A program made the position numbers and the translations under genes. A stretch of DNA of 64,000 bases from Piromyces finnis (taxonomy: Eukaryota > Neocallimastigomycota > Neocallimastigomycetes > Neocallimastigales > Neocallimastigaceae). Below the pieces are notes generated by a model. The model was given only the letters and a program-made list of their open reading frames with translations, had not been told where the DNA came from and made no database searches. The stretch lies in NCBI GenBank assembly GCA_002104945.1, contig MCFH01000044.1:186001-250000 (forward strand). Reading direction: 5' to 3'. Positions 57,734 through 64,000 of this stretch are shown here, one piece after another. Numbering within the stretch: the stretch's first letter is position 1; every line of letters begins with the position of its first letter.

Positions 57734-60700
57734 ACAAATATTAGTAAATTAAAAATTAATTACATATAAAATAAAATGAAAACTTTCTCTATTGTATAAT
57801 TTAAAGATATTTACCTGACCACTATATAATTGTTCATCTTCTTCAACATTACCAGGACTTAAGAACATGTTAATTAACATGTTTAATAAACTTGGTGGGT
57901 TACCACCAGTCCAGTCAGTACACCACTTATAAACAATTGTAAAGGCAAGATAACCGAAAATTGAAATCATAAAGATTAATTCTGGAATGAAAACACCAAC
58001 TATATTAATTGCACTTCTAAAATGAGCAAAATTGAATACACTAAGAATAGTACCAAAAATCATCTATTATTTTAATAACAAATAAAGATTTGGAATATAT
58101 ATCAATTATACTATTATTTAAAAATATTAATAAAATAAAATAGCATTATTACATGAATAACACCAATAACAACAGACATTTTCATTTTGTATGAATTCAT
58201 GAAAATAAGCTTGTTCTCAGCATCTAACCATGCCTAATAAAAATAAGTGATATTAATAAAAAAAGTTATATATTTAAATTTGTTTAATATATAATATATA
58301 ATACATACTGGATCCATTCCAAATGGATAAGCATTCTTAAATTGTGAAAGATCACCAGATTGATTAATAAAACCTTCTTCATCTGGAGTACCTTGGTTTT
58401 CCCATACCCAATTCTTAGTGCTAAAAAGACTAAGTGGTTTAGCAAACATTTCATTATAAACAAAACCAGTATAAATAGAAAAAGCACCCATTAATAATAC
58501 AACATATCTACCACTGAATAACATACTGAATATCTTCAATAAAATTAAAATAAAAATAGATAAATAAAAATTAATAAAAAAAATAATATTATATTATTAT
58601 TAAATTAAACTATAATTATTTATATATGAAATACTATTATTTGTATTATAATAACATATCTTGTATAAAAAGTATTTCAATAATTCACTTACTTCATTAT
58701 CAATAAGTGCTAACTGTTTTTCTTTAATACAAATAACAAGTGCGGCTAAGAACATTAAAATACCATGACCAATATCACCAAACATAATAGCAAATAAGAA
58801 TGGGAAAGTAATAATAGTATATAATGCTGGATTAATTTCACGATAACTAGCAATACCATATGAATCAACAATAGATTGGAAACACTTTGTGAATTTGTTA
58901 GTGATATTATATGTTGGCTTCAATCTAACAGTTTCTTTTTCATTTATAACAACACTTGTTGGCATTTTTCTCTCCTCCTTTAAAAATTAAGAATTTATTA
59001 CATATATATATATATATTAATTATAATGTCTTTTTTTTTTTTTTTTACTTTCCAAAATATTATTTAATAATATTGTTATTTTTTCACTTAAAGCTAATAA
59101 ATATTTGTTAATTATATTTACCATTGCTCTGCTAATAGTAGATCTAATTTCATCAATTTTGTTAGTTGGAACCCAACCTTCAGCAATAAGAGATTGTTGT
59201 TCATTTTTAAATAAATTCATTTGGCCATAAACACTTTTTTCTTTTCTAACTAAAATACTCCAATCATTAAGATCTTTTTGAATTTCACTTAATTGATCAA
59301 CTCGAGTTCTACGAGTTTGATCGAGAACCTTCTTAATATCAGATAATCTACTATTAACATCTTGCATGTTCTTGTTACGAGTATCCTTATCATCCGGAAC
59401 ATCATATATAACTGCATTAAAAGCATCACATATTCTCTTAATTTTATTAACTAACTCAGCACCATGAACCATAATAATGAAAACGTCTTCATATATTGGC
59501 TCACCATCATCAGTTGACTTTTCAATATTAGGTTCTTCAACTTCAATATGATGAAATAGCAAATTACCACGTAATGCTCTCCATACAATTTTTTGGAAAG
59601 AGTACACTTTATTTCTTTCGATAACCCCTGCAATTAATCTATATGGAAGTTTATCATTTCATATAATATTGTAATAATATTATATGAAATAAATAATTTG
59701 AATTTAAATATATTAATTCATTTTTATGAAAAAGAATAAATTCATTTAATAATTAAAAATAATGTTTTCTAATACCTAAAGTTTTTAGTGCTATTTGGAG
59801 TATGCTCAAGTAAAGTGGAATCTGGAATTTCAATTTGATTTTCATCAGACTTTTGTGAATCACCCTTATAATTACTATCTGTTAAATATTCATCAACTTT
59901 CTCTAGTACATTCTTTAATTGAATTAATTGAACATAACTCTTATTCATATTGTTTTGATTGGCATTGGATTCAATAAGCTTTATTTCATGCTGTTTAATC
60001 TTTTCTTTTAAAGTATCAATGGTTTCGTTTCCTGTAAATTTTGGATTGTGGTTGATATCTCTTTTAATTGGTGGTAAATTTTCATTTTTAATTTGAGATC
60101 TGAAAAATCCTTTTATTAATTTATAATTTTTATAATTTTATTATTTAAAAAAAATATATATTATTACTATTATTGTTAAAATCAAAAAAGAAGTTTTTTT
60201 CTTCGCTATTTTTTTAATACTAATTAAAAAAATTCTATATTACTTAATTCTCTTTCAATTTCATCGCATTTTCTAATTTCTTGAACGTAAACTTTTTGAA
60301 AAGCAGAAAGATTTCTATTTAACTATTATATTTAAAAAAATTATATTTATAATAATATATATTAATCTTTATTTTTATTTTCTTTTAATCCTTTAATTTT
60401 TTAAATAAAAATAAATTATAATATTTAGTATTTAATATAACAATTTAAATTATATATATTTAAAAACTCATTTCTATTCTATACTATCTATTGTGGAAGG
60501 ATTTTATTTAAGATTATTTGTACATTTATTAAATAAATATAATATATTCAAATTATTTTATAGACCCAATATCAACACCTACATCTACAAATTGAACAAG
60601 ACCAATTTCACCAATTTCACTAACAACATGTTTTGCAATTTCATTTGGAATGTAAAATTGTACATAGGACATAACTTCAGATCTAAGGAAGGAAGATTCA

Positions 60701-60735
60701 AGATCTTCCTTATGTTCATTCTCTTTACTAGTCAT
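56837..60735 (-). CDS. VPH1: V-type proton ATPase subunit a
   Basis: Membrane subunit of the V0 sector carrying the proton half-channels; acidifies vacuole, Golgi and endosomes. Twelve exons, minus strand: 60735-60583, 60322-60244, 60109-59776, 59638-59122, 58977-58693, 58533-58309, 58233-58153, 58063-57815, 57693-57547, 57460-57340, 57261-57077, 56932-56837; 823 residues, the usual size. The cytosolic half has [41 protein letters not shown] and [12 protein letters not shown]. The membrane half has [33 protein letters not shown] and [36 protein letters not shown] contains the essential Arg, and the end is [15 protein letters not shown]. Exon 3 begins after AAAAG at 60110-60111 (giving LRFFRSQIK), not at the nearby TTTTCAG. 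VPH1 versus STV1 type cannot be decided. Confidence 0.95.
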
Positions 60736-60851
60736 TTCTTTGTATAATATCTATATATTTTAATAGTAAAATAGATTAAGTAGAAAAAAGAAAAAAAAAT
60801 TTATCGATTGATAATTTTATATTAAATCCTAAATAAACTTTAATTTTATAT

Positions 60852-60882
<31 letters not shown>

Positions 60883-63307
60883 AAAGAAAAAAATATATAT
60901 TTATTATAATACCCTTATGAGAAAGTATTTACTCGAAATTATAAAAAAAGAAAATATAAAAATAAAAAAAAATTAAAAATATAATATAATTAAAAACAAG
61001 ATTTATAAAAATAATACTATATATAATTTAGATTAATTCTATTCATAATAGATTTTAATTTAATTTATTAGTTTTTGTATGATTTAATATTTAATGTATA
61101 TAAAATAAAATAATTTAATAATTTTAATTATTATAATTATATTTTATTTTCAAAGTATTATAAAAATAAAAATGATATTATTTAAAATTATATTTTAAAA
61201 ATGTTTTTAAGTACTATAAAAAAAAAGTCTCTATAAAATCTAAATTTAAACTCTAAATTCTTTTTTTAATAAGAACAAAATACAGATTTTTAATAATACA
61301 AATAACAATTGCATCATTCTATGATGTAATAAAAAAAAGTTTATATAGGAAACTATTTTTATTTTTTGCTTTTCAAAATATTATATAATATAATGTTAAT
61401 GTTATCTATATTTATTTTTTTATAAAAATATTTTTTAAGATAAAAATTTTGATATATAATTAATCATTCATTATTTAAATTTATGGATCATCCATTATTT
61501 TTTATATTTATATTAGTGAAATTTCATTAAAAATCATGATAAAACAACGATCTTATAATCTTATTTTTTAATATACTAAATTATTTTAATAAATATCCAT
61601 AATTTTCAATATTTTATTTTATTGACTACTTTATTTTTTGTCTAATATTTAAATGAAATATGTTTTTGTTATTTCATTTTATTATTAATAATCATTATAT
61701 TGATTTTTATATGGTGTTTAGATTTAAAATATTTCTTTCATATTAAAAAAAATAAAATAAAATAAAAATATATTAAAGGACTATATTTTTTTAAGATGTT
61801 ATTAACAAAAATTCATGAATTAACAAACCCTTTTCATTTTCAAATTTTTTGTATAAATGTACTCTAAACTAAATCTAAATATAAAATTAAAACATTAAAA
61901 AAAATGTTTTAATTTATCAAATTATATAATTACTCATTATTATATATTAAAATTTATTATGATTTGTGATAATATATTAATTAATTTATTATATGGAAAA
62001 TATATATTTTATTAGTATTGTGATAAATGAATTAACTTTACCAAATTTTAAAAACATGTCAATATGTCAATATGTCAATATATATAAGAAAAATTAAAGG
62101 AATGTTAAAAGAATAGGTTATTACATTTACTAGACCAGCAATATTTTTAAGAATTTTTAAGCATTATCTTATTTTATGCGATCCATAGTAAAGATTACTA
62201 CTAGTTAATAAATACTAAAAAATAAAAGAAAAATATTAATAAAAATAAAAGAATGTAATGTTTTTTATTGTTAAAAGGTAATTAAATTTTAAATTATTAT
62301 TATAATATAATTATATTAATTTATAAATAAACTTTTTTTTCTTATAATTAAATACATTTATAAAATTATATATAATATTTTATATTTCATTTTCTCTCAT
62401 AATATGAATATTATGAACATTTATGAATATAATTTAAATATACCTGCTTCTTCAATTTATTAATCTTCATTTTCCAATTAACTTTTTCCTCAAGCTCTAA
62501 CGATTTGTTTTAAATCATTTTTCATTTATATTTAATTTAAAAATATATTAATAAATAAGGTTCATCATTCGTTATTATTTGTATATTTATCGGTTTTATA
62601 ATTAGTATTGTTTTTTTTTATGTAATATTATATAATAATTTTTTTATTTTTATTTTTAATATTAAATAAATAAAATAAAAAAAATAAAAAATTAAAAAAA
62701 AATAAAAAAATAAAAAAAAAAAGGATAAATATTCTTTTTGAATATTTAACAATCTAAATTAGATGAAAGAATAGAATATTGGATTATTTTATATAACCTA
62801 TTTACATTAATATTTATTTTCATTAATATTAAAGCATAATAGGCCCGAGAAAAGAATTTTAAGAAAAATAAAGATTAAAAAAATTATACTTTATATTTAA
62901 ATAAATACAATTTCGTATCAAATAATATAAATAATTAATCATTAATAATCATCATTGAAAGAAACAACTTCAAATATTTTGGATATTGTTATTCTCAAAG
63001 TCAAACAAAAGTTTCTATTATTCCATATTACATGATATTTGGATATAATATTTTTAAAATATATATATATATATATAAATCCAACAATTAAAGAATTTTA
63101 ACAATAAAAGATTCTAAATAACTCTTTGTTTATTCTCTATTGTTTTTAATTTAAAAAATATTTGCTGGCATATATAATAAAAACAATAATAAAAATAATA
63201 ATATCAAATTTTAAGAAATATAAAGTTGGAAAATTAAATTATAAATTAACAATTATATACATAGACATCTTAAAAATATATAAAGTAATAAAAAGTAGAT
63301 AAAAAAA
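60736..63307. other. 2.6-kb divergent intergenic region
   Basis: Between the V-ATPase a start and the GT71 start. Mostly A/T. It holds an ATGTCAAT-type triple repeat (62056-62080) and one exon-like remnant on the minus strand (62444-62496, see findings). No gene can be supported. Confidence 0.45.
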
Positions 63308-64000
63308 TGAAAATATATTTAAAGAAAAAAATTATTGCAACTTTAGTATTAGGTATCGTATTATTCATTGGTTCCTTTTTATTAATTTTATCAATTGCTA
63401 ATAAAAATAAAAATTATGCTGTTGAAGAAACCATTGATGACATTTTAAATACAAACGATGAACATATGAATATGTTTAACAATGATGAAAACATTAATGT
63501 TGATTTTGACAGAACAAATCCAATAAATAATAAAGAAGATGCTAATATTGACAATGAAAATGTTAATTATTCAAATGAGATTCAATATGATGAAGAAGCA
63601 GAAGAAAGAGAATCTGAATTATATCTTTGTAATGAAAATCTAAAAATGTTAAAAGATAAACTTAATTCTACTATGAGAGAAAATACTAAGAAAGAAAATC
63701 TTATGGAAAACTTTGCATACAAATATTTAAGTACTGATATTGTATTTAATAATTTTGTTGATATAAGAAATCGTGCTGAACTTCATACCATGCTTTGGAG
63801 AAAAATTTATGGAGATGGTCCATATACATCTGCCACACCAGATATTAATGATGTTATTTTGAATCCTGGTAGTTTAACTGGAGATAAAAAACTTTTAGCT
63901 ATTCTTCATAAAAAATTATACCCATGGCTCTATGAAAAATTTAAATCACCTTCTAGTCTTTTAAGAAGTTTTAAGGGTAAAGGTATTGTCATTTGTACTG
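63308..64000 (+). CDS. Alpha-1,3-mannosyltransferase, MNN1/GT71-like (3' end outside window)
   Basis: The first 231 residues of a type II membrane glycosyltransferase. A short basic cytosolic tail (MKIYLKKK) precedes one membrane anchor (about residues 9-31, IIATLVLGIVLFIGSFLLIL). A long Asn/Asp/Glu-rich stem follows (to about 120). The catalytic part then begins with RAELHTMLWRKIYGDGPYT and KLYPWLYEKF. It closes at the window edge with SFKGKGIVICT, the start of the MNN1 / GT71 nucleotide-sugar domain. In fungi such enzymes cap N- and O-glycans with alpha-1,3-mannose in the Golgi. The ATG at 63308 gives a well-formed signal anchor. No intron is seen so far. The divergent partner is V-ATPase subunit a, 2.6 kb away. 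Confidence 0.8.

Noticed and set aside
60100-60111. TTTTCAG as the acceptor of V-ATPase a exon 3
   Set aside because: It breaks the reading frame. The upstream AAAAG keeps phase and restores the family block LRFFRSQIK.

Overview
This is eukaryotic nuclear DNA, extremely AT-rich (I estimate above 80% A+T, not computed). It carries long homopolymer and AAT/TTA tracts, short spliceosomal introns (about 60-240 bases, nearly all GT-AG) and 16 recognisable or plausible protein-coding loci plus one pseudogene. The best fit is an early-diverging zoosporic fungus, most likely an anaerobic gut fungus (Neocallimastigomycota). The reasons are base composition, a Cys-rich module protein of a style common there, an MNN1-type (GT71) mannosyltransferase, a fungal-style GYP5/EVI5 RabGAP and a GAF-GAF-PAS-cyclase architecture. 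The assignment is an inference; no marker gene settles it.

Layout. 1-1284 (+): 3' end of exportin-4, with an apparent AT-AC (U12-type) intron. 1908-6075 (-): TBC RabGAP. 6076-9061: about 3 kb with no recognisable gene. 9062-9541 (-): N4BP2L1-like P-loop kinase. 11291-11949 (-): broken Cys-rich gene. 12929-14146 (+): unrecognised basic protein. 14780-16691 (-): TXNL1 (thioredoxin-PITH), divergent from SSU72 (17325-18343, +). 19045-23208 (+): GAF-GAF-PAS protein with a degenerate cyclase domain. 23608-28244 (-): AP-3 delta. 29555-30437 (-): NOP16, divergent from DUS3 (31557-33924, +). 37071-38644 (+): PP4 catalytic subunit, preceded by a 200-bp tandem duplication. 39293-42406 (-): SHQ1. 43225-44636 (+): unrecognised Lys/Ser-rich protein. 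46477-51556 (+): 23-exon BAR-PH-ArfGAP-ankyrin protein (ACAP-like). 52810-56298 (+): intronless PIGO/GPI13. 56837-60735 (-): V-ATPase subunit a. 63308-64000 (+): start of a GT71 mannosyltransferase, cut by the window end.

The genes are ordinary cell housekeeping, and the order shows no operon-like logic. Themes recur: membrane traffic (RabGAP, AP-3, ArfGAP, V-ATPase), RNA and ribosome biogenesis (SSU72, NOP16, DUS3, SHQ1), nucleocytoplasmic transport (XPO4) and glycan/GPI synthesis (PIGO, GT71). I joined exons by hand, requiring GT-AG (or AT-AC) borders, matching phase and protein similarity recalled from the families. Nothing was aligned by software.

Most worth a second look: the AT-AC intron in exportin-4, which implies a working minor spliceosome in this organism; the pseudo-cyclase, in which both metal-binding aspartates appear replaced; the tandem duplication upstream of PP4; and a 113-bp hairpin upstream of the ArfGAP gene.
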